Shown in pieces: positions 8,972 to 16,911 of a stretch of DNA of 64,000 nucleotides. The notes beneath the pieces are model-generated. The model saw only the letters and a list, made by a program, of their open reading frames with translations, did no database searches and was not told the origin of the DNA. The DNA is taken from the NCBI RefSeq assembly GCF_005887555.1, contig NZ_VCIA01000001.1, positions 558,001 to 622,000 on the forward strand, read 5' to 3'. The translations under genes and the position numbers were made by a program. How positions within the stretch are numbered: position 1 is the first letter of the stretch; each line of letters opens with the position of its first letter. Source of the stretch: Lentibacillus cibarius. Its GTDB lineage: Bacteria > Bacillota > Bacilli > Bacillales > Amphibacillaceae.

Positions 8972-9760
8972 TCAGTTCCCCACCATAAACATATTCCTAT
9001 CGTTCCCCCCTTCAATCTCCACATCTGCTGGAATTTGCAGATAAAGCAATTCTGTACTAAACAAACGCCCCTCTTCTTTATACATCCATGGGGAGGATTC
9101 CCTTTCCCCGGTCATTTCCTTAGTTGAAACACCAAATCCAACTTCCTCATCAATAGAAGCCAGCCACCCCTTTTGTGTAAACTGCCGGATAGGAAATTCC
9201 TTCTGGAACACCGATACATCTATCCGTTTCCGATCCGGTGTTTCAATGGCTAAGGTACGTCCATTCACCTTCACATGTGTCTTTGGTAGGAATCCGGTCG
9301 TCATATCGATACCATCAATGACAAATGGTGTGACATAGAGTGCCGCTTCTACAACTCCATCATTCGCCTTTTTACGCTTAACAGCAATATTATTTAAATT
9401 CTCTTCCCCCCGAATAACTAGACGCAATTTCTTCTCTTTCGTTTCCAGGTTCCATTGATCCACAAGATAATCATCTAGCATGTTAATCGATCCGGTAACT
9501 TGCGGGATCATATACAAGTCTGGCAGTTTTTCCTTGTCAAATGTCCGGTACCGCGATGCATCCGAATCACCCTCAAGGGGCAAAATAAATGATAAACCGA
9601 ACGAGATCAAAAGCACAAGTAAATAACCCGGAAATAACCAACGCCTGACTATCCCTGATAGCTTATCAGATTTAGCAAGACGCATACCTATAAAGAGAAA
9701 CAAGCCAGTTACAGCTAACAAGAGAACAATGGGAATAATGCTAAATAGAACGTTAGTCAT
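8972..9760 (-). CDS. Membrane-anchored protein of the GntR/ABC operon, unknown function
   Basis: A 262-residue protein with two N-terminal membrane helices (about residues 5-25 and 43-62) followed by a roughly 200-residue domain, probably extracytoplasmic, with no motif I recognise. It is the last gene of a tightly packed operon: its ATG overlaps the permease stop codon (ATGA), and AAGGAGG lies 7 bases upstream. Coupling to an ABC permease and ATPase suggests it is an accessory subunit of the transporter. That is inference from context; no catalytic residues stand out. Confidence 0.75.
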   Translation of the reverse strand: MTNVLFSIIPIVLLLAVTGLFLFIGMRLAKSDKLSGIVRRWLFPGYLLVLLISFGLSFILPLEGDSDASRYRTFDKEKLPDLYMIPQVTGSINMLDDYLVDQWNLETKEKKLRLVIRGEENLNNIAVKRKKANDGVVEAALYVTPFVIDGIDMTTGFLPKTHVKVNGRTLAIETPDRKRIDVSVFQKEFPIRQFTQKGWLASIDEEVGFGVSTKEMTGERESSPWMYKEEGRLFSTELLYLQIPADVEIEGGNDRNMFMVGN

Positions 9761-10515
9761 GTTCTAACCTCCTTTTGCCGAAGCAAAGCAAATGAACCGG
9801 CAAACAGTAACACAGCTGTCATCAGTGTTTTCAAAAGAAAGAGCAGCATATTTGTTTCTCCGACAAAAAACGCATACACTTTCAAGGTTATTGGTGAGCC
9901 GTTACCCATCCAACCGTTGAGCAGCAAGCCTCCAACTGCTAATACAGGAATAATCACAATAAATAACCGGTGGAGCTGAACAACATTACCAATCAAGTAG
10001 CCTAATGCACAAAACATCAACACATAAAGAGCAACCGCAACAATACTGAGCAAAAGCTCTATAAGCGTTGCCGATTCACCAACCATACCGGCAAACGTCC
10101 CTTGATCCGACGTCCAAAAAAGGATAACTCGAAGTAAATAACCTGCCAATGTTGCTGTCAGCCCACCAATGACACTCGCCGTTACCAAAAATAACATATT
10201 GGAAAGATGCTGACTTTGCCGGTTCGTAACAAATAGAAAGTCATCTTCCCTGTAGGCTTGCGTCGTCATAGTGATTGCATTGATGAACCCCCACAGAAAA
10301 GTAAATATAATAACAAGATCACCGGAATACGTGTTCAGGTACGCGTCCACTCCATAGCTGCCAGCACTGCTTGTCATAACACCACCGGAAGAAAAAAACA
10401 GCGCGAGCAGCTGTAACACGGCAAGCGAAGTGAATACTTGATGATACGAAGTCAGTTTGTAACGATATTGTTTGAGAACCACTTGTGCCATCGTCACTTT
10501 ATTGAAGGACATCAT
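9757..10515 (-). CDS. ABC transporter permease
   Basis: A 252-residue integral membrane protein with about six predicted helices and no recognisable extracytoplasmic domain, typical of permeases paired with YtrB/BcrA-type ATPases. It follows the ATPase gene with a 17-base overlap. The ATG at 10515 (or the next one, 10512) follows a strong AAGGAGG site within the end of the ATPase gene; a TTG just upstream is less likely. Substrate unknown. Family members export or sense antimicrobial compounds, or respond to cell-wall stress. Confidence 0.8.
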   Translation of the reverse strand: MMSFNKVTMAQVVLKQYRYKLTSYHQVFTSLAVLQLLALFFSSGGVMTSSAGSYGVDAYLNTYSGDLVIIFTFLWGFINAITMTTQAYREDDFLFVTNRQSQHLSNMLFLVTASVIGGLTATLAGYLLRVILFWTSDQGTFAGMVGESATLIELLLSIVAVALYVLMFCALGYLIGNVVQLHRLFIVIIPVLAVGGLLLNGWMGNGSPITLKVYAFFVGETNMLLFLLKTLMTAVLLFAGSFALLRQKEVRT

Positions 10516-11386
10516 CAATCCCTCCTTTCGTTTTGGCAGTCAGATGAATGCAAACATCACCCGCGTTAACCGGTACTGTTTTAATACCTATTTTCTCAGC
10601 CTGCTCAATTGGAAAATCTTTTTTTACAACGGCCTTCATCATCCCGGGAGCAGGCTGCTTTTTAGCAAGCACCGTTTTATCATGTAGCCATTGTCCGACG
10701 ACAGCAGCAGGACCGATCAGGCTGACCGCATACGCTTTTAAATCATCCATTGGCATATGTAACACTTGTTGCCCCTCATCTATTAAAAGTACGTCTTCCA
10801 GAAGATGGTCCATCTCATCCAGATAATGACTGGAAATTAAAATCGTACGCGGATGAGCCAAGTAATCCTTTAACAGCACCCGATAAAAATCTTTTCTAAC
10901 CGCGGCGTCCATACCGGTCGTTGGCTCATCGAAAATCGTCAATGTGCAGCGAGTTGCCAACCCAAATATCATGTTAAATGTCGTCTTTTTCCCTTTTGAC
11001 AATTGTTTATGACGCTGATTTGGATGAAAAGAAAAATAGTCAAACAAGTTCTTGGCAAACGTCATATCCCAATCAGCATAAAAACGTTCCCCCTCCTTCA
11101 GCAGTTCACCAAGCGTCAACGCATCAGGAAATACCATCTGATCATCAATAAAAATACTGTTGGCTGATACGTACAGACTGTTAAAGGGATGTTCAGAAAA
11201 CACGTTCACCCTCCCCGTTGTTTCTTTAATATAACCGGCGAGGATTTTTAACAGCGTTGTTTTTCCAGCTCCGTTTCTTCCTATCACGCCGGTAATGGTA
11301 TTCGATTTTATGTGCATCGTTAAGTCATCAATAGCACGCATTCCTTTGTATGTTTTGGTTAAACCTGTCGTTTCTATGACGTTCAT
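10499..11386 (-). CDS. ABC transporter ATP-binding protein (YtrB/BcrA type)
   Basis: A 295-residue ATPase. Walker A is GRNGAGKTT (about residues 37-45), Walker B TLTIFDEP (about 158-165) and the H-loop SSH (about 195). The signature motif reads LSKGKKTT rather than the canonical LSGGQ, a variant common in the YtrB-like group that is paired with GntR regulators. A C-terminal extension of about 80 residues follows the nucleotide-binding domain. Its ATG overlaps the gntR stop (ATGA), so it is translationally coupled to its likely repressor. Confidence 0.9.
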   Translation of the reverse strand: MNVIETTGLTKTYKGMRAIDDLTMHIKSNTITGVIGRNGAGKTTLLKILAGYIKETTGRVNVFSEHPFNSLYVSANSIFIDDQMVFPDALTLGELLKEGERFYADWDMTFAKNLFDYFSFHPNQRHKQLSKGKKTTFNMIFGLATRCTLTIFDEPTTGMDAAVRKDFYRVLLKDYLAHPRTILISSHYLDEMDHLLEDVLLIDEGQQVLHMPMDDLKAYAVSLIGPAAVVGQWLHDKTVLAKKQPAPGMMKAVVKKDFPIEQAEKIGIKTVPVNAGDVCIHLTAKTKGGIDDVLQ

Positions 11387-11766
11387 GCTTTTTCCCCCCT
11401 CTGTTCATCAATCATGTGCTTGAGCATATCCATTAATTCCTCGTCATCGATTCGCAAGTGCGTTGCTTCTGTTACCACGTCTCGAAGCATTCGTGTTAAT
11501 GTATCATTTTTTCGTTTTTCACGAATGGTGGACACCGCGTCATCTGTCACAAATTTTCCCAATCCCCGTTTGTTGTATAAAACCTGTTCATCGTAAAGCA
11601 TATTTAATCCTTTGGCAGCGGTGGCCGGATTAATATTGAACATATCCGCCAACGTATATTGGGAATGGACTTTATCATGAGGTTGGAAATGCCCATTCAA
11701 TATTTGATTTTCCAGCCATTCGGCAATTTGAGTATAAATAGGTTTCGACCCTTCCATCTCAACCAT
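11383..11766 (-). CDS. GntR-family repressor, YtrA subfamily
   Basis: A 127-residue regulator: an N-terminal winged helix (about 1-75, with IYTQIAEWLENQILNG and NPATAAKGLNMLYDEQVLYNKRGLGKFV) and a short helical C-terminal part. The small size is typical of the YtrA subfamily, whose members repress adjoining ABC transporter operons. It is the first gene of a four-gene operon, preceded by a consensus promoter and a 28-bp imperfect palindrome, which makes autoregulation the natural reading. The ATG at 11766 is preceded by AAGGGG about 12 bases upstream. Confidence 0.88.
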   Translation of the reverse strand: MVEMEGSKPIYTQIAEWLENQILNGHFQPHDKVHSQYTLADMFNINPATAAKGLNMLYDEQVLYNKRGLGKFVTDDAVSTIREKRKNDTLTRMLRDVVTEATHLRIDDEELMDMLKHMIDEQRGEKA

Positions 11767-11793
11767 TGGGCATGTACCCCTTCCTCTGCAGAC

Positions 11794-11821
11794 CTAGTAC
11801 ATTAGTTGTGTAATTCACTAG
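11794..11821. promoter_or_regulatory. Probable GntR operator (28-bp inverted repeat)
   Basis: CTAGTACATTA and TAATTCACTAG form arms matching at 9 of 11 positions around a 6-base centre. It lies just downstream of the -10 box, where a bound repressor would block the start. The arms resemble the YtrA-type half-sites AGTGTA/TACACT. Confidence 0.65.
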
Positions 11822-11832
11822 TGCTCCATTTC

Positions 11833-11861
11833 AGTATAATGGGTTCTTAAATGAACGTCAA
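11833..11861 (-). promoter_or_regulatory. Sigma-A promoter of the GntR/ABC operon
   Basis: On the minus strand, TTGACG (11856-11861) and TATACT (11833-11838) are separated by exactly 17 bases. Position is about 65 bases before the gntR start. Confidence 0.8.
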
Positions 11862-11939
11862 CATGAAAACATTCGCATTAAAACCCCTTCAACTAAATGG
11901 GAGACAACGTAAAACAGTATCTTAGAAAGCCGCTGAAGT

Positions 11940-11971
11940 AAAAAATCCACCCTTTAAAGGGTAGATTTTTT
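11940..11971 (-). terminator. Terminator after the 51-aa gene
   Basis: Near-perfect stem around ACCCTTTAAAGGGT with A-run and T-run on either side. It directly follows the small minus-strand gene and can work in both directions. Confidence 0.85.
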
Positions 11972-11977
11972 AAACAT

Positions 11978-12133
11978 TTACTTCTTCTGATTGTTATACG
12001 TGTGGATGCTTCTGTTGTTAGCGAGCTTATTTTTGTCTTCAATGACCCCGCTCTGATAACTTTCAAATAATTGGTTTTGAACAGCTGCGATACCATCTTT
12101 ATCTTCCGTAAATTTTTTGTTTTTCTTTCCCAT
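11978..12133 (-). CDS. Small hydrophilic protein, unknown function
   Basis: A 51-residue, highly charged, Asn/Lys/Gln-rich protein starting MGKKNKKFTEDKDG. The ATG at 12133 has GGAGGTGGT about 7 bases upstream, and a strong terminator follows the stop codon, so it forms a complete single-gene unit. An in-frame upstream ATG would add 15 residues without its own ribosome site. The composition recalls small spore proteins of Bacillus, but no diagnostic motif is present and I do not assign it to a family. Confidence 0.68.
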   Translation of the reverse strand: MGKKNKKFTEDKDGIAAVQNQLFESYQSGVIEDKNKLANNRSIHTYNNQKK

Positions 12134-12210
12134 TGCTACCACCTCCATGCTTAGTATGTTCACAGAAACGTCATGCAATCCATTTTTGATTTTCCAATTT
12201 CGGTAATTTT

Positions 12211-12236
12211 GATTGTAAATTAGCTAAGAAGGGTAT
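12211..12236 (+). promoter_or_regulatory. Possible sigma-B promoter of the usp gene
   Basis: GGGTAT (12231-12236) is a perfect sigma-B -10 element, 29 bases before the start codon. The -35 candidate GATTGT (14 bases upstream) matches GTTTAA poorly. It is plausible only because the gene is a stress gene. Confidence 0.3.
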
Positions 12237-12265
12237 TAGAATAGTAAGAAAAGGGAGGGTTGAAG

Positions 12266-12700
12266 ATGGATTTTGAATATAAGCAAATTGTCGTTGCAGT
12301 GGATGGCTCAGAAGCTTCCGAAAAAGCATTTTACAAAGCGCTGGATATCGTCCGGCGGAATGATGCACGGCTGATTCTCGCACATGTCGTTGACTCACGT
12401 ACATTTGCTACAGCAGAAGCTTATGACCGAACACTTGCAGAGCGTGCCGAAGAATATGCCAAAGAATTAGTTGACAGTTATGTTGAAATTGCCAAAAATG
12501 CAGGAATAACGAATTTGGTACGATGTGTAGAATATGGGTCTCCAAAGGTTAAAATTGCCAAAGACATCGCCGAAACCTTTGAAGCTGATCTGATTGTTTG
12601 TGGAGCAACCGGAATGGGTGCGGTTGAACGGTTTCTTATTGGTAGTGTTTCGGAAAACATAACACGGCATGCCAATTGCGACGTGCTGGTTGTCCGCTAA
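12266..12700 (+). CDS. Universal stress protein, UspA family
   Basis: A 144-residue single-domain UspA protein with a Rossmann-like fold. The N-terminal strand IVVAVDGSEASEKAF and the ATP-binding pattern GATGMGAVERFLIGSVSENI (G-x2-G-x9-G-S) are both intact, so it probably binds ATP. A TTG six bases upstream is in frame, but GGGAGGG at 12253-12259 fits the ATG at 12266. Single gene, convergent with moaB, sharing a terminator hairpin. It probably responds to stress; the exact function of such proteins in Bacillaceae is not defined. Confidence 0.9.
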   Translation: MDFEYKQIVVAVDGSEASEKAFYKALDIVRRNDARLILAHVVDSRTFATAEAYDRTLAERAEEYAKELVDSYVEIAKNAGITNLVRCVEYGSPKVKIAKDIAETFEADLIVCGATGMGAVERFLIGSVSENITRHANCDVLVVR

Positions 12701-12718
12701 CACGTTTAAGACGTAAGA

Positions 12719-12775
12719 AAAAGCTGAAATCGCGCGAATTAAAACGCTATATCGCGCAACTTCAGCTTTCCTTTT
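12719..12775. terminator. Bidirectional terminator between usp and moaB
   Basis: AAAGCTGAA pairs with TTCAGCTTT around a middle containing TCGCGCGA and TCGCGCA. A T-run follows on the plus strand. It overlaps the last codons of moaB. Confidence 0.75.
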
Positions 12776-13271
12776 TCAATTCCCCAACAATATGAGATAT
12801 CTCCGGGATTACCAGTTTATTCATTGCTAAGCGCACCGCTCCAGATGAGCCAGGTGTGGCAAGGATTGCGGTATTGCCAATTGTCCCACCGACAGCTCTC
12901 GACAAAATTGCTGCCGACCCGATATCCTCCGTATAACTGAGCATTCGAAAAATCTCCCCAAATCCAGGCATTTCCTTATCAAACATAGGTTCTACCGTTT
13001 CAATGGTTACGTCCCGATGCGCGATACCTGTTCCGCCATTCATTAAAATGACGTCAATCTCATCGTTTTCACAACCAGCACTAACCATATTCCGAATCGA
13101 ACTGCTTTCATCCGGAATGATCTCTTTGGTTTTAACACGATGACCAGCATCTTCCAAGAGTGTCACCATTAGGTTACCACTCTTATCTGTTTCGGCAGTT
13201 CGTGTATCACTTACTGTCACTACCATGCAATTGACTTGTTCATAATTCCGTTTGTGTTCTTCAACAGACAA
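12762..13271 (-). CDS. moaB: Molybdenum cofactor biosynthesis protein MoaB
   Basis: A 169-residue MoaB/Mog-fold protein. Members adenylylate molybdopterin or otherwise act in Mo-cofactor assembly; the role in Bacillus is inferred. Visible features: TVSDTRTAETDKSG near residue 20, the MPT-binding loop NGGTGIAHRD near 78 and TPGSSGAV near 143. The start appears to be TTG at 13271: AAGGAGGG lies 7 bases upstream and no ATG fits. It stands 12 bases after ackA, on the same strand, as in B. subtilis. No other Mo-cofactor gene is in the window. Confidence 0.9.
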   Translation of the reverse strand: MSVEEHKRNYEQVNCMVVTVSDTRTAETDKSGNLMVTLLEDAGHRVKTKEIIPDESSSIRNMVSAGCENDEIDVILMNGGTGIAHRDVTIETVEPMFDKEMPGFGEIFRMLSYTEDIGSAAILSRAVGGTIGNTAILATPGSSGAVRLAMNKLVIPEISHIVGELKKES

Positions 13272-13282
13272 GAAATCCCTCC

Positions 13283-14473
13283 TTAAGCTTTGCCGGTTAG
13301 TCGGACTGTATCCCGAGCAATCACAACCTCTTCATTCGTAGGAATCACCATTACTTTGACGGGTGAGTGCGGATAATTGATGAATGCTTCCTTTCCACGA
13401 ATGTTGTTGCGCGAAGGATCCCAATAGACACCCATGAATTCCAGACCTGTTAGCACTTTTTCTCGGACGACATCACTGTTTTCGCCAACACCGGCCGTAA
13501 AAATGATTGCATCTACACCGGACATTCTAGCAGCATAAGATCCAAGATATTTGTGAATTCGGGCTGCGAAGACTTCGAGGGCAAGCTCTGCACGCTCATC
13601 TTCATCTGCTTTTTGTTCAATATCACGTAAGTCACTGGAAAAACCAGATAAGGCAAGCATACCACTTTTTTTGTTTAAAACGTTGATCACTTCATCTGCA
13701 GTCTTACCGGTTTTCTCCATGATAAATGGGATGAGCGCTGGATCAATATTTCCCGACCTTGTTCCCATTGTTACCCCAGCTAATGGTGTGAACCCCATCG
13801 ATGTATCAATCGATCGTCCTTTATCAATGGCTGCAATGCTGGCACCATTTCCTAAATGACAAGATATAAGGCGCAACTGGTCAATCGGCACCCCCATCAT
13901 TTCGGACGCACGTTGAGAAACATACTTATGGGAGGTTCCATGAAAACCGTACTTGCGAATGCCATATTTTTCGTAATACTCGTATGGCAGGCTATACAAA
14001 TAGGACTTCTCAGGCATTGTCTGGTGAAATGCCGTATCAAACACACCAACCATTGGAATATCTGGAAGAATCTCACGAAATGCATGAATACCAGTTAAGT
14101 TAGCCGGATTATGCAAAGGAGCTAAATCAGAAATATCTTCAATTTGCTGGACCACTTCATCCGTGATTAGTACAGAATCACTGAACCGTTCCCCTCCATG
14201 AACAATCCGATGTCCAACCGCGTCGATTTCTTCCATCGTTTGAATGACTCCAGATGCTGTTAACTTGTCAAGCAACAGTTTGACTGCAGCCTCGTGATCT
14301 GGGATATCAGAAACATTTTTATTTTTTTCTTCGTTAACCTCTATTGTAAAAACCGATTCAGGCAAGCCAATCCGCTCAACCAACCCTTTTGCCTGCACTC
14401 GTTCTTCGGGCATGCGAATTAACTGAAATTTTAAAGATGAACTGCCGGCATTTATTGCTAATATATTGGACAT
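13283..14473 (-). CDS. ackA: Acetate kinase
   Basis: A 396-residue enzyme that makes ATP and acetate from acetyl phosphate and ADP in overflow metabolism. Family motifs are intact: [15 protein letters not shown] at the N-terminus, [10 protein letters not shown] near 85, [11 protein letters not shown] near 176, HLGNGAS near 205 and the C-terminal GVGENS. The ATG at 14473 is preferred over one 18 bases upstream because AAGGGAG lies about 8 bases before it and the family N-terminus begins there. It follows ytxK by 22 bases and is probably co-transcribed. No good CcpA-type cre site was found near it. Confidence 0.95.
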   Translation of the reverse strand: MSNILAINAGSSSLKFQLIRMPEERVQAKGLVERIGLPESVFTIEVNEEKNKNVSDIPDHEAAVKLLLDKLTASGVIQTMEEIDAVGHRIVHGGERFSDSVLITDEVVQQIEDISDLAPLHNPANLTGIHAFREILPDIPMVGVFDTAFHQTMPEKSYLYSLPYEYYEKYGIRKYGFHGTSHKYVSQRASEMMGVPIDQLRLISCHLGNGASIAAIDKGRSIDTSMGFTPLAGVTMGTRSGNIDPALIPFIMEKTGKTADEVINVLNKKSGMLALSGFSSDLRDIEQKADEDERAELALEVFAARIHKYLGSYAARMSGVDAIIFTAGVGENSDVVREKVLTGLEFMGVYWDPSRNNIRGKEAFINYPHSPVKVMVIPTNEEVVIARDTVRLTGKA

Positions 14474-14495
14474 CCTTTTGTCTCCCTTCATGCTG

Positions 14496-15482
14496 TTAGA
14501 GATTTATATTTGTTGAGAACCAGGAATTCATTTGCGCCAAGATATCATTCATTGCTTTCGTATTTTTAAATGATGGGACCTGAACAAGCAATGGTTGTCT
14601 GACCGCGGACGTATTAGAACCTTTCTTCTGTAGAATAAGAATACTTTTTCTGTTTTTTTCAGATTTAAATGCTGTTTCCGGTAGTTGTAGCACCCCAACA
14701 ATATGTGCCTTTTCCTGCAAATACGCATGCAGTTTATCTGACTGATCACTGTCAAACAGAAACTCAGGAATGACAAAAATCAAGTAGCCACCAGGTACCG
14801 TATAATTTATACTTTGTTCAATAAACAAATGGTGTGAATAGGAATATCCTTCGTCTGCCTTTAGTTCATAGTCATTAGCACTTATGTCGTCCGGGTAATA
14901 ACCAACAGGCAAATCGCTGATAACTAAATCAACTGGGTCTAGGAGAAATGGACGCAGACTGTCCTGATGGAAAAATTCAACCTCTCTCTTCTGCAGGTTG
15001 GCATTCATAACAGCAAGTTTAATTAGTGTCGTATCTACTTCGCTTGCATAAACAGCCCCAACGTTCTCTAACTGCTCCCAAACAGCCATTAACAAGTTAC
15101 CCGTTCCACTAGCAGGGTCAAACATACGGATTTTTTCCTTTCCACCTGTCAATTTCCCTGCCAGGTAACCTACGAATAAAGCAACGGTTTCCGGCGTCAT
15201 CAGATGCTGCTGTTGTGTCGCACCCTTCATTCCTTTCAGAATTGCCAATTGAAGTGCCTTCCGGATTTGTGTGGTTTCATATTCTTTAACATTGAAATCA
15301 TTTATGAGGCTTTGTAATTTTTCCTTTAATTGTTCATCGATACCATCAAGCGGATTTTGATAAAACATGATCTCAAGTGTTAAAACTAGACTATCCAAAT
15401 AGGTTTCATTCTCATAATGTTGAACAGTTTCAGTTATATTATCAATTTGTTCAAATAATAATTCCACATCCGTTTTTTCCAT
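14496..15482 (-). CDS. ytxK: YtxK, N6-adenine methyltransferase-like protein
   Basis: A 328-residue class I SAM-dependent methyltransferase. An N-terminal helical part (about 1-95) precedes the SAM-binding motif [15 protein letters not shown] (about 140-154). The catalytic motif reads SDLPVGYYP, a variant of the NPPY motif of adenine-N6 methylases. It has no restriction partner here. YtxK always sits upstream of ackA in Bacillus; its target is unknown. The ATG follows GGGGGA. Confidence 0.88.
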   Translation of the reverse strand: MEKTDVELLFEQIDNITETVQHYENETYLDSLVLTLEIMFYQNPLDGIDEQLKEKLQSLINDFNVKEYETTQIRKALQLAILKGMKGATQQQHLMTPETVALFVGYLAGKLTGGKEKIRMFDPASGTGNLLMAVWEQLENVGAVYASEVDTTLIKLAVMNANLQKREVEFFHQDSLRPFLLDPVDLVISDLPVGYYPDDISANDYELKADEGYSYSHHLFIEQSINYTVPGGYLIFVIPEFLFDSDQSDKLHAYLQEKAHIVGVLQLPETAFKSEKNRKSILILQKKGSNTSAVRQPLLVQVPSFKNTKAMNDILAQMNSWFSTNINL

Positions 15483-15626
15483 CTTGCAAATCCCCCGATC
15501 TTTTGTCTAAAAGCGTATCTATTGTACCAAAGGACCAAAGGGATTGTACATCATAACAGGTCTTCACTCAGATACAGGGAATGTAGTTATCCACAGCAAT
15601 CACCATATTGCCTTTCGCACAAAAAG

Positions 15627-15654
15627 CTCTCCCGCCACGTCCAAAGCAAGAGAG
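15627..15654 (-). terminator. Possible tpx terminator
   Basis: On the minus strand, CTCTC pairs with GAGAG across an 18-base loop that can itself pair in part, followed by CTTTTT. It lies about 100 bases after the tpx stop codon. Confidence 0.45.
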
Positions 15655-15667
15655 GGTCAGTGAAAGT

Positions 15668-15729
15668 GGCAGTTCCTCACTTACACCTTAGCTCGTCCCA
15701 TGAGTCGGAAGTGAGGGATTTTTACTGCC
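15668..15729. repeat. Long imperfect inverted repeat downstream of tpx
   Basis: Nested arms GGCAGT/ACTGCC and CCTCACTT/AAGTGAGG surround a 26-base loop. It is larger and more structured than an ordinary terminator and has no adjacent T-run. It may be a dispersed palindromic element or a remnant of a transposon end. No second copy was found in this window. Confidence 0.6.
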
Positions 15730-15753
15730 AGTTGCACTCTGCGTAAAGGTCCG

Positions 15754-16254
15754 TTATTCTGCTTTTTGTGCTTCTTCTAATGCACGATCATAGTCAGGAT
15801 GATTGGTTACCTCGCTTACATATTCCACATATGTCACCAAGTCATTTGAATCAACTACGAAAATAGCCCGTGCAAGCAAACGAAGTTCTTTTATCAGGAC
15901 ACCATATTTTTCACCGAAGTCAGCATCGCGGTGATCAGATAATGTATCCAGATTTTTGATACCATTTGCTGCACACCAGCGTGACTGAGCAAAAGGTAAG
16001 TCCATACTTATAGTCAACACTTGTACATTATCAAGCTTATCAGCCTCTTCATTGAATCGCCGTGTTTCTTCAGCACATACACCCGTGTCAACAGATGGAA
16101 CAGCGGCAATCAATTTAACTTGACCTTTATAGTCATTTAGCGTAACTTCCTGAAGATCATTGGACAATACCGTGAAATTCGGGGCCTGATCACCAGCAGT
16201 GATTTCATTCCCCAGAAGTGTCACCGGATCGTTATTAAATGTAACATTTGCCAT
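15754..16254 (-). CDS. tpx: Thiol peroxidase Tpx
   Basis: A 166-residue atypical 2-Cys peroxiredoxin that reduces peroxides with electrons from thioredoxin. The peroxidatic cysteine is in [14 protein letters not shown] (about residue 60) and the resolving cysteine in PFAQSRWC (about 94); both are present. Length matches the family. The ATG has GGGAGGATT upstream. It stands between ytxK and ytfJ as in B. subtilis, probably as its own transcription unit. Confidence 0.95.
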   Translation of the reverse strand: MANVTFNNDPVTLLGNEITAGDQAPNFTVLSNDLQEVTLNDYKGQVKLIAAVPSVDTGVCAEETRRFNEEADKLDNVQVLTISMDLPFAQSRWCAANGIKNLDTLSDHRDADFGEKYGVLIKELRLLARAIFVVDSNDLVTYVEYVSEVTNHPDYDRALEEAQKAE

Positions 16255-16356
16255 AATAAATTAATCCTCCCATTTCCTTGATTCTATTTTTATTATGAAT
16301 CGGCTTTTAATATATGTCCAACGATAACCTTCTTGAATTTGTTACGATTATTTGAA

Positions 16357-16896
16357 CTAAATATCATACTGAAGGCCGTCTTCTTCCTCATCGGATTGCT
16401 GATCATTCTGTTTACGATCCTGTTTTCCCTGACGTTTTTTATCCTTTTCCTGTTTCTTAGCTTCATCATCATTATTTGATTTAGATTGTTGTTTTATTTT
16501 TTCCTGTAGTCCGGACTCTTTTAACAGCTGTTGAATTTTATCAACCGCTTTCGGAGCAACATCCATCATTTTTTCGTATATATGCGTACTTTCATCTAAG
16601 TGAATCATTTTCATACCTTTTTGACTTATAATCAAAAAAGCAATAGGAGTAATGGAAACACCGCCCCCGCTACCACCACCGAATGGCAACGATTCGCCCC
16701 CACTAGAGTCACCTTGATCACCGGAAGTGAATTCACTTCCCCCTGCTGCAAATCCGAAGCCAAGCTTTGAAACTGGAATAATTACCGTGCCATCCGGTGA
16801 TTCAACCGGATCACCAATTATCGTGTTAACCTCTATCATGTCTTTCAAATTTTCCATTGCCGTTGTCATCAAACCCTGAATTGGATGTTCATCCAT
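16357..16896 (-). CDS. ytfJ: Spore protein YtfJ (GerW family)
   Basis: A 179-residue protein of the GerW/YtfJ family. The conserved core runs from about residue 10 to 125 (NTIIGDPVESPDGTVIIPVSK region) with a Gly/Ser-rich middle. A very charged tail (KQEKDKKRQGKQDRKQ) extends past the core. Family members are made during sporulation and affect germination in some species; the mechanism is unknown. The gene follows ytfI by 15 bases on the same strand, so the two form an operon. The ATG has AGGAGG upstream. Confidence 0.9.
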   Translation of the reverse strand: MDEHPIQGLMTTAMENLKDMIEVNTIIGDPVESPDGTVIIPVSKLGFGFAAGGSEFTSGDQGDSSGGESLPFGGGSGGGVSITPIAFLIISQKGMKMIHLDESTHIYEKMMDVAPKAVDKIQQLLKESGLQEKIKQQSKSNNDDEAKKQEKDKKRQGKQDRKQNDQQSDEEEDGLQYDI

Positions 16897-16911
16897 GATA
16901 AATCCTCCTTA

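Noticed and set aside
14496..15482. YtxK as part of a restriction-modification system
   Set aside because: No restriction or specificity subunit is nearby, the catalytic motif deviates from NPPY and the gene is conserved upstream of ackA in Bacillus.
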